A DNA stretch of 64,000 nucleotides from Roseiarcus sp963775575 (GTDB lineage Bacteria > Pseudomonadota > Alphaproteobacteria > Rhizobiales > Beijerinckiaceae), in the NCBI GenBank assembly GCA_963775575.1, contig CAVZJG010000002.1:1240001-1304000 (forward strand), read 5' to 3'. The notes under the pieces were generated by a model. The model was given only the letters and a program-made list of their open reading frames with translations, had not been told where the DNA came from and ran no database searches. Positions 18,704-26,819 of the stretch are shown here, one piece after another. Positions within the stretch are counted from its first letter, which is position 1, and the number at the start of each line of letters is the position of its first letter. A program made the position numbers and the translations under genes.

Positions 18704-19327
18704 TCAGGGCTCCAGTTCGCTATCCCAATAGAGATAGTCCATCCAGGAGCTGTGGAGGTAGTTGGGCGGGAACAGCCGGCCGTTGCGATGCAGGTCGTGC
18801 ACCGAGGGCTGATAGGGCTCGCGCGCCGGCCACATCTTCGCCGACGAGGGCAGGAGGTCGGCCTTGCGCAGGTTGCACGCCGAACAGGCCGCCACGACGT
18901 TCTCCCAACTGGTGACGCCGCCCTTGGAGCGCGGGACCACGTGGTCGAAGGTCAGATCCTCGCGCTCGCCGCAATATTGGCAGGTGAAGCGGTCGCGCAG
19001 GAACACGTTGAAACGCGTGAAGGCGGGAAAGCGCGACCGCTTGACGTAGTTCTTGAGCGAGACCACCGAGGGCAGGCGCATGGCGAACGACGGGCTGCGC
19101 ACCAGCGTGTCGTATTGCGAGACGATGTTGACGCGGTCGAGAAACACCGCCTTGATCGCGTCCTGCCAGCACCAAATCGAAAGTGGGTAATAGCTCAGGG
19201 GACGGAAGTCCGCGTTGAGCACCAGGGCCGGACACGTCTCCGGCGAAGCCGCCTGAACATGAATCGTCAAGAAGACGCTCCGATCCCCCGCACGCTGATT
19301 CGCCGGACCGATTCCGGCGACGCCCAT
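18704..19327 (-). CDS. HNH endonuclease family protein
   Basis: 207 residues with an HNH nuclease fold. Zinc-type cysteine pairs CQYCGE and CSACNLRK flank the catalytic DHVVPRSKGG, and the N-terminal region PALVLNADFRPLSYYPLS is characteristic of a widely conserved alphaproteobacterial HNH protein, biological role unknown. The track start ATG (19327) gives an atypical leader; an in-frame TTG at 19270 just before TIHVQ is also possible. It is a chromosomal single gene with no restriction methylase partner, so classic restriction is unlikely. Confidence 0.8.
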   Translation of the reverse strand: MGVAGIGPANQRAGDRSVFLTIHVQAASPETCPALVLNADFRPLSYYPLSIWCWQDAIKAVFLDRVNIVSQYDTLVRSPSFAMRLPSVVSLKNYVKRSRFPAFTRFNVFLRDRFTCQYCGEREDLTFDHVVPRSKGGVTSWENVVAACSACNLRKADLLPSSAKMWPAREPYQPSVHDLHRNGRLFPPNYLHSSWMDYLYWDSELEP

Positions 19328-19382
19328 AGTCTATAGCGACCGTGACGCCGTTGTGAAGGGCGCTCTCGCCGCACCCCCCTTT

Positions 19383-19808
19383 TCAACTCGCGTTCGCCTC
19401 GATCGCCGCCATGTCCTCGTCGGAAAGGCCGAAATGGTGGCCGATTTCATGGATCAGCACGTGAGCGACGACGGCGCCCAGCGTTTCCTCGCCCTCGCAC
19501 CAGAAGTCGAGCAGCGGACGCCGGTAGAGCCAGATCATGTTGGGCATCGCGCCGGTCTCTTCGACCGCGGGCCGATTCGGCAGACCGCGGCCGCGAAACA
19601 GCCCGAGCAGATCGAATTCGCTCTCCACGCCCATTTCGTCGAGCGTCTCGTCGTCGGGAAAGTCGACGACCTGGATCACCAGGCCCTCGCAGAGCCGGCG
19701 AAACGAGGCCGGCAATTGCGCGAAGGTCGCCTGAGCCAGGGCGTCGATGTCGGCGGCGCTGGGGGCGCGCGCCGCATGAAGCGCGGAACGTGCGGGCGAG
19801 TCGGTCAT
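19383..19808 (-). CDS. zincin-like metallopeptidase family protein
   Basis: 141-residue member of the small 'metallopeptidase family' proteins (DUF1025-type minigluzincins). The zinc site HEIGHHFGLSDEDM sits near the C terminus and the family motif IWLYRRPLLDFW lies before it. The start MTDSPARS at 19808 was preferred to a frame open further upstream because the extension is arginine-rich and unlike the family. Physiological substrates of this family are not known. Confidence 0.82.
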   Translation of the reverse strand: MTDSPARSALHAARAPSAADIDALAQATFAQLPASFRRLCEGLVIQVVDFPDDETLDEMGVESEFDLLGLFRGRGLPNRPAVEETGAMPNMIWLYRRPLLDFWCEGEETLGAVVAHVLIHEIGHHFGLSDEDMAAIEANAS

Positions 19809-19931
19809 CGGCGAACTCGTCTTTCCCGGTCGGACGGCGCGCCCGACGCGCATCGGCGAAAGCGGACCGTAAGGGTGACGGCGACACAAGCTTGTGGAGC
19901 CGCCGATGTCAAACGCCCTTCCCCTCGAGGC

Positions 19932-21216
19932 CACGGCTCGGAACTCAGGTTAACGACGATTTTGCCTTGACGCGGCGGCGTGATTCTCTCGGGCTCCTGA
20001 TTCGTTTGGGGGCGCCACATGGACGACACGACCGACTTTTTCGCCGACGAGGAGGTTCCCCGGGCGCGCGTAGCCCTGCTTTTGAAGCATTTCTCCCGGC
20101 TCTCGGACGAGCGCGAACCCTGGCGGATCCTGTATCCGTTGGCCGAGGTTCTTTTGCTGCTGACCTGCGCCACCATCGCCTCTTGCGACGATTTCGACGA
20201 TATCCTCGCCTGGGGCGAGGATCATCTTGGTTTTCTTAGAAAGTTCGCGCCGTTTCATCATGGAATCCCCTGCGAACGCTGGCTGCGCACCCTGGTCAAC
20301 CGGGTCGACCCTCTGACATTTGGTCGTTGTTTCGACAGTTGGATCAAGGCGCTGTGGCCGGGCCGGCACGACCTCATCGCCATCGATGGCAAGACCTCGC
20401 GCCGCACGCACGACAAGCGCAAGGCGCTCAAGGCGCTGCACACGCTCAGCGCCTACGCGACGAACGCCCGTCTCACGCTGGCGCAACTCAGCGTGCCCGA
20501 GAAAACCAACGAGATCACGGCCATCCCCGATCTGCTCGACCACCTGGCCGAGGCGGGGCAACTCGAAGGCGCCCTCGTCACCATCGACGCCATGGGATGT
20601 CAGGTCGACATCGCCGCCGGGATCGTCGAGCACAAAGCCGATTTTCTGCTGCCGCTGAAGGGCAATCAGGCAACCATGGAAGCGGAGGTCGGCGCCTACT
20701 TCGACACCGCGCCGGAGGACGAACTCGTCTCCAAGAGCGTCGTCGAGAAAGGCCACGGCCGCATCGAAACCCGCGTCTACACCGCCTCCAAAGAGGTCGA
20801 TTGGATCAAGGCCGACAAGTCCTATCCGGGCCAGCCGCGTTTCGAAAACATCAAGACGCTCGTTCGCGTTCTCAATCGAACCGAATACGCGGACCGATGC
20901 ACCTTCGACACGCGGCTCTATATCTCGTCCGCGCCGCTCGACATCGAACGGCTCGCGGCCGGCGCGCGCGGCCACTGGGGCGTCGAGAGCATGCACTGGC
21001 TGCTCGACATGGAGTTCAAGGACGATCTGTCGCGCTACCGCACCGGCCACGGCGCCAAGAACATGGCCATCGTCCGCCGCTTCGCCCTCGGCCTCGTGCG
21101 CGCCAATAAATCACCCGCAAGCGTCAAAACACGCAGAAAATCAGCGAGTTGGAATATGAATTTCCTCCTCGAAATCCTGCAAATGAAATGACCGTTAACC
21201 TGGAATCCGTGCCGTG
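19932..21216 (+). mobile_element. ISAs1-family insertion sequence, complete
   Basis: 1285-bp element. The ends are imperfect 24-bp inverted repeats (20 of 24 matches), starting CACGGC and ending AGGTTAACG on each side (19932-19955 and 21193-21216). It is flanked by a 10-bp direct repeat CCCTCGAGGC at 19922-19931 and 21217-21226, the expected target duplication. It carries one transposase gene. The ends, intact ORF and exact target repeat show a recent insertion. Confidence 0.92.
20019..21191 (+). CDS. ISAs1-family transposase
   Basis: 390-residue DDE transposase. The N-terminal DUF4338-like region (LSDEREPWRILYPLAEVLLL) and the core AIDGKTSRRTHD with the first catalytic Asp, a second block ALVTIDAMGCQ, and the C-terminal HWGVESMHWLLDMEFKDD containing the Glu are all as in ISAs1-type enzymes. 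Length is normal and there is no frameshift, so the element is probably active. The ATG follows GGGGGCGCCAC. Confidence 0.93.
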   Translation: MDDTTDFFADEEVPRARVALLLKHFSRLSDEREPWRILYPLAEVLLLLTCATIASCDDFDDILAWGEDHLGFLRKFAPFHHGIPCERWLRTLVNRVDPLTFGRCFDSWIKALWPGRHDLIAIDGKTSRRTHDKRKALKALHTLSAYATNARLTLAQLSVPEKTNEITAIPDLLDHLAEAGQLEGALVTIDAMGCQVDIAAGIVEHKADFLLPLKGNQATMEAEVGAYFDTAPEDELVSKSVVEKGHGRIETRVYTASKEVDWIKADKSYPGQPRFENIKTLVRVLNRTEYADRCTFDTRLYISSAPLDIERLAAGARGHWGVESMHWLLDMEFKDDLSRYRTGHGAKNMAIVRRFALGLVRANKSPASVKTRRKSASWNMNFLLEILQMK

Positions 21217-21466
21217 CCCTCGAGGCCGACAAGATCGGCTTCCATCTCGACGCCGCGACCGCGCGCCGGCAGTTTTGGCTTTCCCTCGGCGTCGGACTGG
21301 CGGTCCTCGCCGCCGCCGCGACGATCGCCGCGCAATCGAGCCGGGCCGCTCGCGACGCCCCGAGCGGGCGTGGGAGCCAAGTCGGCGCGCCCGCATTCGT
21401 CGCTTCGCCCGTCGCCATCGCCGAGCTTCGGCGGGCGATGACGGCCGCCGCGCGGGAAAGCGCGAA

Positions 21467-21910
21467 CTAGACGTCGAACCCTCGCGCGCGGACTGCTTCG
21501 AGCTGTTCGACGAGGTCGCGCGCGCGCGCGGAGGCGGCGGCGTGGATTCTCGCCGCGGACTGCGGAAACTCGGAAAGGACGCGGCGAAACACGTCGCCGG
21601 GAACGCGCAGCGTGACCGTATCATCGGCCGCGCGCGCGGTCGATCGGCGCAGCAGGTCGGTCAGCAGCGCCGTCTCGCCGATCAAGGCGCCCGCCTCGAC
21701 GCGGCGACGGGCGTCGTGGGACATCAGATTGATCGCGCCCGACAGCACGAAATAGGCCGCGTCCGCCGGCTCGCTCTCGACGAACAGCGTCTCGCCGGCT
21801 TTCAGAACCTTCTTGGCGCAGGAGAACACCAGCAGTTGCAGCGCCTCGTGCGGCAACAGATCGAAGGGGTGCGTGCGCGCCATCATCCGGACGTTGGCTT
21901 CAAGGCTCAT
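21467..21910 (-). CDS. cyclic nucleotide-binding domain protein (Crp-like sensor without HTH)
   Basis: 147 residues forming a single cNMP-binding beta-roll: FDLLPHEALQLLVFSCAKKVLKAGETLF, then the phosphate-binding cassette region AGALIGETALLTDLLRRSTARA. No DNA-binding helix-turn-helix follows; the C terminus is a helix ending EAVRARGFDV. It starts 24 bp after the response regulator stop on the same strand, so the two probably share a transcript and act in one signalling path, though the ligand is unknown. Confidence 0.8.
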   Translation of the reverse strand: MSLEANVRMMARTHPFDLLPHEALQLLVFSCAKKVLKAGETLFVESEPADAAYFVLSGAINLMSHDARRRVEAGALIGETALLTDLLRRSTARAADDTVTLRVPGDVFRRVLSEFPQSAARIHAAASARARDLVEQLEAVRARGFDV

Positions 21911-21934
21911 ACGGTCGCGCTCCGATCATCCCGC

Positions 21935-22621
21935 TCATGACAGCAACTTGTAGCCGCCGACGTCGGTGACGAGCAGGCGCGCGTCGGCCGGGTCGTCCTC
22001 GATCTTCTGCCGCAGGCGATAGATGTGCGTCTCCAGCGTGTGCGTGGTGACGTTGGCGTTGTAGCCCCACACGTCGCGCAGCAGCGTCTCGCGCGGCACC
22101 GCCTGACGCTGGGCGCGATGGAGAAAGCGTAGGATCGCCGCCTCCTTTTCCGTCAGGCGCAGCTTGGCGCCTTTGGCGTCGACGAGATTCTTGGTCGCGG
22201 GGCGAAAGAGGTAGGGGCCGATTCGGAACTCGGCGTCCTCGCTCGCCTCGTGCTGGCGCAGTTGCACGCGAATGCGCGCCAGCAGCACCGCGAAACGGAA
22301 CGGCTTGACGACGTAGTCGTTGGCCCCCGATTCGAGGCCGATCACCGTATCGGCGTCCGAATCGCGCGCCGTGAGCATGATGATCGGACGCTTGAACCCG
22401 CCCGCGCGCAACTGCCTGACCGCCTCGCGCCCGTCGATGTCGGGCAGACCGACGTCCATGATGACGACATCGGGCGGGGCGCTTTCGACCGCCCGCAGCG
22501 CGGCGGCGGCGTCGACGGCCTCGGACACCTTGAATTCGGCGTGCAGCGCCAACTGCTCGGTCAGCGCCTGACGAAAATCGGCGTCGTCGTCGACGATGAG
22601 GATTTGCCGCGTCTGGGTCAT
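21935..22621 (-). CDS. OmpR-family response regulator
   Basis: 228 residues. The receiver domain has acidic residues VDDDAD, the phospho-acceptor Asp in VIMDVGLPDIDG, the Thr of MLTARD and the Lys of VVKPF. A winged-helix effector domain follows (LRLTEKEAAILRFLHRA ... ETHIYRLRQKIE ... VGGYKLLS). No histidine kinase gene is adjacent, making it an orphan or one paired with a kinase elsewhere. A cNMP-binding protein gene follows in the same direction. Confidence 0.9.
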   Translation of the reverse strand: MTQTRQILIVDDDADFRQALTEQLALHAEFKVSEAVDAAAALRAVESAPPDVVIMDVGLPDIDGREAVRQLRAGGFKRPIIMLTARDSDADTVIGLESGANDYVVKPFRFAVLLARIRVQLRQHEASEDAEFRIGPYLFRPATKNLVDAKGAKLRLTEKEAAILRFLHRAQRQAVPRETLLRDVWGYNANVTTHTLETHIYRLRQKIEDDPADARLLVTDVGGYKLLS

Positions 22622-22964
22622 CGAATCGCGTCTCGGCTAAGTCTCGAAACGTTGAATATAGCGCGCTCACGCGAGCGAGGCGACCGCCGCCGCCCTAGTC
22701 TTGTCGATCGCCGGCCGACTCGTCCGGTTTTTGCAGCCCGTCAAAATTCCGCCCCGGCGGTCGCTGGCCAGAATTGGGCTGAGGCGCCGCCTTAGTCAAG
22801 ATTAGTCGAGAGCGGCGCGACGAGCGGCGCCGATCATGGAAACGCTGCCGCCGCAGCGCAGCCAAGGCGCCGCGCAGCGGCTCGGCGGCGACGTTTCCGA
22901 CGCGGCCGCAGGCGATCGAAGCGCGCCTGGGCGCGCCGGGCCGCCCGCCGGGGGCGCAATTCGC
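22622..22964. other. intergenic region, no gene seen
   Basis: About 340 bp between the response regulator start and the nth stop. Its right half is very GC-rich with short competing frames on both strands; I see no start with a ribosome binding site. The AT-richer part next to 22622-22680 probably holds the response regulator promoter. Confidence 0.4.
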
Positions 22965-23648
22965 CTAAACGGTCTTGCCCTCGTATTGGCACAGGTCCGC
23001 AATGACGCATCGCCCGCACGTCGGAGCGCGCGCCTTGCAGACATAGCGGCCGTGCAGGATCAGCCAGTGGTGCGCGTGCGTCAGGAAACGCGGGGGGATG
23101 ATTTTCACAAGTCCATCCTCGACTTCGCGTGGCGTTTTGCCGCGCGCCAGCGGAATGCGGTTGGAAACGCGAAACACATGCGTGTCGACGGCGAGCGTCG
23201 CCTCGCCGAAGGCGACGTTGAGTACGACGTTGGCGGTCTTGCGTCCGACGCCCGGCAGCGCTTCGAGCGCGTCGCGATCACAAGGGACTTCGCCGCCGTG
23301 ATCGCGGATCAACGCCTCGGACAGATTGATGACGTTCTTGGCTTTGTTCCGATAGAGGCCGATCGTCTTGATCCGCTCGGCGAGCCCCTCTTCGCCGAGC
23401 GCCGCCATCTTGGCCGGGGTGTCGGCGACGGCGAACAGCGCGCGCGTCGCCTTGTTGACGCCGGCGTCGGTCGCTTGAGCCGAGAGGACAACGGCGACGA
23501 GCAGGGTGAAGGGGTTGTGGTATTCGAGTTCGCTTTCCGGCTCGGGCCGGGCCGCCGCGAGCCGCTCGAAAATCGCCGCCGCGCGCTCGCGCGCCGCGGA
23601 CGCCGGCCGGCGTGACGAAACCAAGAGCGGCGATTTGCGTTGCGCCAT
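22965..23648 (-). CDS. nth: endonuclease III (DNA glycosylase/AP lyase)
   Basis: 227-residue base-excision repair enzyme removing oxidised pyrimidines and cutting at abasic sites. It has the helix-hairpin-helix LPGVGRKTANVVLN with the catalytic Lys, the catalytic Asp in VDTHVFRVSNR, and the C-terminal 4Fe-4S loop CKARAPTCGRCVIADLC with the CX6CX2CX5C spacing. The start MAQRKSP at 23648 was chosen; an open extension upstream is not family-like. Confidence 0.93.
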   Translation of the reverse strand: MAQRKSPLLVSSRRPASAARERAAAIFERLAAARPEPESELEYHNPFTLLVAVVLSAQATDAGVNKATRALFAVADTPAKMAALGEEGLAERIKTIGLYRNKAKNVINLSEALIRDHGGEVPCDRDALEALPGVGRKTANVVLNVAFGEATLAVDTHVFRVSNRIPLARGKTPREVEDGLVKIIPPRFLTHAHHWLILHGRYVCKARAPTCGRCVIADLCQYEGKTV

Positions 23649-23753
23649 GTCCTCGCCCCGCGCCAAGCCGGCCTTATAGTCGGGCCGCGCCGCGACGCCA
23701 AGGCCCGCCGGCGCCGTCCATGACATGACGGATCAAGCCGATCGGAAGCCCCG

Positions 23754-24734
23754 CTAGAACTCCGCCTGGCGGCGCACGAGCTGGTCGACGCGCGCGTTTT
23801 CTTCCGGGGTCAGATTGGCGGTCGCGGCGTCGAGTTCGGGGTCGTCAATGCCGGCGACCTTGGCGAAGCGGTTCCAGGTCGCCGCTTCGACCAGATCGCG
23901 TGGCACGCCGCGGCCGGTTACATAGAGATGGGCGAGGCGGTTTTGCGCGATCGGATTGTTGTGCGCCGCCGCGTTGAGGAAGATCTTCGCCGCTGCGGCT
24001 TCGTTCTTTTCGACGCCGACGCCGTTGAACAACATGATCGCATATTCGACCTGGCCGGCAATGATGCCGTCGTCGGCGGCGCGCTTGAGCCAATGCGCGC
24101 TCTCCGTGATGTCGAGCGGAACGCCGCGCCCCTCGCGCAGCAGCACGCCGTAGGAATAGGCGCCGTTGCCGTCGCCGGCCTCAGCGGCGCGGCGGAAATC
24201 ATCGGCGGCCTTGGCGAAATCCGGCTTGCCCGTCCCGTCGCCCTCGATCGCCATGACGCCGAGATTGTAGAGCGCTCCGGCCTGGCCTTGCGCCGCCGCC
24301 TTTTCGAACTCGGCCTTGGAGCCGGCGCGGTCCTTGTCGACGCCCGGCGCGCCGTTGAGCAACAGCACGCCGAGCGCGAACTGCGCCTCGCGGTCGCCGA
24401 GCGCGCTCGCCAGGCGATACCAGCGCGCGGCCTCTCCCTGGTCTTGTCGCACCGCATAGCCGTCGCGATAGATCTCGCCGATCAAGGTTATTGCAGCGGC
24501 GTCTTTCGGATTGGCCGCGATGCGGTTCATCGCTTCCCGAAACGCGGTCATGTAAAAGCCGCGCTGGTAGGCGCCGAACGCCAGATCGGGCGCGGGCGTC
24601 GGCGCTTGCCCGGGCGCCGGGCCGCCGAGCGGAGCGGGCGGCGCAAAGGGCGGCGAAAAACTCTGCGCGCGCGCCGGGCCTGCCGCGGCGAGCGCGAGAA
24701 GCAGGAAGAAGCCGGGGCGAAACGCTTTTCTCAT
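23754..24734 (-). CDS. Sel1-like repeat (SLR/TPR) exported protein
   Basis: 326 residues. A signal peptide (FFLLLALAAAGPARAQS) is followed by a Pro-rich linker and then five or so Sel1-type repeats of about 36 residues, for example GEAARWYRLASALGDREAQFALG and AHWLKRAADDGIIAGQVEYA. Such proteins act as periplasmic scaffolds; the partner is not deducible. It ends 6 bp before the stop of the ThiE-like gene upstream on the same strand (24741), so the two probably form a transcription unit. Confidence 0.85.
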   Translation of the reverse strand: MRKAFRPGFFLLLALAAAGPARAQSFSPPFAPPAPLGGPAPGQAPTPAPDLAFGAYQRGFYMTAFREAMNRIAANPKDAAAITLIGEIYRDGYAVRQDQGEAARWYRLASALGDREAQFALGVLLLNGAPGVDKDRAGSKAEFEKAAAQGQAGALYNLGVMAIEGDGTGKPDFAKAADDFRRAAEAGDGNGAYSYGVLLREGRGVPLDITESAHWLKRAADDGIIAGQVEYAIMLFNGVGVEKNEAAAAKIFLNAAAHNNPIAQNRLAHLYVTGRGVPRDLVEAATWNRFAKVAGIDDPELDAATANLTPEENARVDQLVRRQAEF

Positions 24735-24740
24735 GGGCCG

Positions 24741-25379
24741 TCAAACCGTTGCTTTCGCGATGAGCGCCTGCGCCTCGGCCACGGCGGCCGCCGCCGAAGA
24801 CGCCAACCAGACGGCGTCGGCGAGCGCAACGAAATCGGCGCCCGCCGTCGTCAAGGGCGCCACCGCGTCGAGCGCGCCGGAAAAGGCGACGCAGGGCGTC
24901 TCGAAGATTTCCGCCCACCAGGCGACGCGCTCGAGCGTCTCGGCGAGCGGCGGCGCGAAGCCGTCGCGCCGCGGCTCGCCGAACATGACGTAATCGGCGC
25001 CCGCTTCGCCCGCGCGCATTGCGTCGTCGCGCGAGCGTAAGCCTCCCGCCCCGACGATGCGTCCGGGATGGAGGCTCGCCAAGCCTTCGGCGAGTTCGTC
25101 TCCGATCCCTGAGACGTGTGCGCCGTCCGCGCCGACGCGTTGGGCCAGCCGCGCGTCGCTTTCGATCAGCGCCGCGACCTCGCGCGCCGTCGCCAGTTCG
25201 ACGAGGGGCTGGAGGATCCGCTTCGCCTCGCCGCGCGCCGCCGGGGCGACGCGCGCCAGCGCGCTCGCGACGTCCCCGGCGCCGAGCGCCTCGGCGAAGC
25301 GCGGCGCGAACGCCGCAAGATCGGCACCGCTGAGCGGTGGTGTGATCAGATAGAGGCGGCACAAGGGAGCAGCGACCAT
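24741..25379 (-). CDS. thiamine phosphate synthase-like protein
   Basis: 212-residue TIM-barrel protein of the ThiE/TenI superfamily. Supporting segments are RLYLITPPLSG at the N terminus, LIESDARLAQRVGADGAHVSG, and GADYVMFGEPRRDGF, comparable to the GADYVGFGP region of ThiE. ThiE joins the thiazole and pyrimidine moieties of thiamine. The rest of thiamine biosynthesis is not nearby and some conserved ThiE residues are replaced, so this may be a paralog with another role. The next gene (Sel1 protein) starts 6 bp beyond its stop. Confidence 0.7.
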   Translation of the reverse strand: MVAAPLCRLYLITPPLSGADLAAFAPRFAEALGAGDVASALARVAPAARGEAKRILQPLVELATAREVAALIESDARLAQRVGADGAHVSGIGDELAEGLASLHPGRIVGAGGLRSRDDAMRAGEAGADYVMFGEPRRDGFAPPLAETLERVAWWAEIFETPCVAFSGALDAVAPLTTAGADFVALADAVWLASSAAAAVAEAQALIAKATV

Positions 25380-25501
25380 GGCGCGCGGTCTAATTTCGAT
25401 TCGATAAGGAAGCTTGCCGACCAATGCGGCCAAAAGTGCGGCCGCGCAAGCCCGAGGGTCGGCGAAATCGCGGCTCGGCCGCGTTTCGCGCGGCGCGCGG
25501 C

Positions 25502-26050
25502 CTATCGCGCGAAGGCCGCCTGCAGCCGTTCGACCTGAGTGGCGACCGCCGAGCGCCGCGGCGCGGGGGCAAAACCGTCGGCGGCGGCCATCGATTGGTC
25601 GAGATAGGCGACGCGCGCCTGCAGGCGCACGGACTTCATGCTGAACTCGCGCAAGGCCGGCGGCAGTTCCTCAAAAAGTTGCGGGTCGCAGGCGATCTCC
25701 TGCTCGACCAGCCGAATCCTGTGCCTCTCGCTCAAGGCCTGCGCGGTCGTCATTTCACCCTCGTTGACCGCACGCTGGAGCAGCAACCAGGAGGCGACCT
25801 GCATCAGCCGCGTCGTCAGCCGCATGCTTTCGGTCGCGTAGGCCAGGGCGACGGGGCGGCGCAATTGCCGCGACTCCTCGCGTCCGGGGCCGTCGAGATA
25901 GGCGGCCGCCTCTTCGACCAGGGTCATGCCCTCGCTGAACAGGGACTTGAACGCGTTCGAGGCGGCGAGCCTGTGGATGAAGGAAACCGTCGTCGTCGCA
26001 GATTCGCCGGCCGCCGACAAACTATGCGTCGACGCGTTGTGACAACCCAT
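25502..26050 (-). CDS. rcdA: DUF1465/RcdA-family protein
   Basis: 182 residues of helical sequence with the DUF1465 pattern: TVSFIHRLAASNAFKSLFSEGM, VEEAAAYLDGPGREE, AYATESMRLTTRLMQVASWLL and QRAVNEGEMT. In Caulobacter crescentus the family member RcdA is an adaptor that helps bring CtrA to the ClpXP protease at the cell pole. Presence of this gene is one of the strongest signs that the host is an alphaproteobacterium. The family is assigned from sequence; function in this host is inferred. Confidence 0.82.
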   Translation of the reverse strand: MGCHNASTHSLSAAGESATTTVSFIHRLAASNAFKSLFSEGMTLVEEAAAYLDGPGREESRQLRRPVALAYATESMRLTTRLMQVASWLLLQRAVNEGEMTTAQALSERHRIRLVEQEIACDPQLFEELPPALREFSMKSVRLQARVAYLDQSMAAADGFAPAPRRSAVATQVERLQAAFAR

Positions 26051-26201
26051 AAGCTGCTCTCCTATCCCGGCGGGTTTGACGCTCGAGGCGTATCAATCTT
26101 GAACCATTCTCGCTTGGCGGCGATTCGACGCAAGATTAACGCCGCATCGGCGCCAGGAGCCATTTACTTTTCGATAAGGTTAACGAATGGGCGAAAGTGT
26201 C

Positions 26202-26226
26202 AAAAAAAAGGCCGCCCGAAGGCGGC
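26202..26226 (-). terminator. Rho-independent terminator downstream of the DUF1192 gene
   Basis: A 6-bp GC stem (GCCGCC 26211-26216 with GGCGGC 26221-26226, loop CGAA) is followed on the minus strand by a run of eight T (26209-26202). It lies about 170 bp past the DUF1192 stop and upstream of the rcdA-family gene, so the two genes are transcribed separately. Confidence 0.85.
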
Positions 26227-26394
26227 TGAGTGCAAGGTTGTTGGGAGGATCAGACTATACGAATAGGAGCCATTCAGAACCCGCGAATTGGGTCGAATCC
26301 ATTCATATTTGATAATCGTTAACAATTGGTTACCGGCGCGCGCCCGGCCGGCCGTCTGCGCCAAAATGCGACAAGCCGCCGGCGTGGCGCTTCG

Positions 26395-26601
26395 TCAGCC
26401 CTTGAAGAACGCGCTCGCGGCGCAGCGAGTGGCCTCGCGCGCCTCGATCGCGCTCTCGAGCCTGGCGATTTCCCGTTTCAGCGCTTCGATGCGTTCGGCC
26501 AGTTCCGGCGCGGAGAGATCGTCGAGCGCCTGCCCGATTTCGTGGATCGGAGGCTTCGGGCGCTTGGCGCCGACTTCCGCGTCCTCGTCGAAAGCGGCCA
26601 T
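26395..26601 (-). CDS. DUF1192 family protein
   Basis: 68-residue protein beginning MAAFDEDAEVGAKRP, with the coiled-coil ERIEALKREIARLESAIEARE typical of the small alphaproteobacterial DUF1192 family of unknown function. The ATG at 26601 has GGGAG eight bases upstream; an upstream TTG in frame is unlikely. A terminator follows at 26202-26226. Confidence 0.85.
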   Translation of the reverse strand: MAAFDEDAEVGAKRPKPPIHEIGQALDDLSAPELAERIEALKREIARLESAIEAREATRCAASAFFKG

Positions 26602-26761
26602 TGTCGCGTCTCCCAAAGAAATCCCTCACGCCGATCCGGCGAGAAAAAGCATAGCGCGATTCCCGCGCGCTTGCCCAGCCGGCGCTTCGGCGCGCCTTCT
26701 TTCCATTGGCGACGAGGGGAGAGACGACGATGCGCGCACGCCCAGGACACGTCGCGCCGCG

Positions 26762-26793
26762 CAAAAGAAACAGGGCGGCCCTTTGGCCGCCCT
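26762..26793 (-). terminator. Rho-independent terminator after glnA
   Basis: Perfect 9-bp stem AGGGCGGCC (26772-26780) with GGCCGCCCT (26785-26793), loop CTTT, followed on the minus strand by a T-rich tail across 26770-26762. It sits 26 bp past the glnA stop and ends the glnB-glnA operon. Confidence 0.88.
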
Positions 26794-26819
26794 CTTCCTC
26801 CCGGAGGCTCGCAAAGGCC

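Larger units (their letters stand above)
19906..21470 (+). pseudogene. small membrane-protein gene split by an insertion sequence
   Basis: An ATG at 19906 with GGAG seven bases upstream begins MSNALPLEA, then runs into the insertion sequence. Immediately after the element the same frame resumes at the duplicated target (LEADKIGFHLD) and goes to a TAG at 21468-21470. Removing the element and one 10-bp target copy restores an uninterrupted 89-residue ORF with one membrane segment (LSLGVGLAVLAAAATIAA, about residues 30-47) and an Ala/Arg-rich tail. I do not recognise the family. Its restored stop overlaps by 4 bp the stop of the convergent cNMP-binding gene, as expected for a real gene. Confidence 0.85.

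Noticed and set aside
26319..26333. CtrA-like box TTAA-N7-TTAC
   Set aside because: Only near consensus, some 270 bp upstream of the rcdA-family gene and beyond a terminator; too weak to claim.
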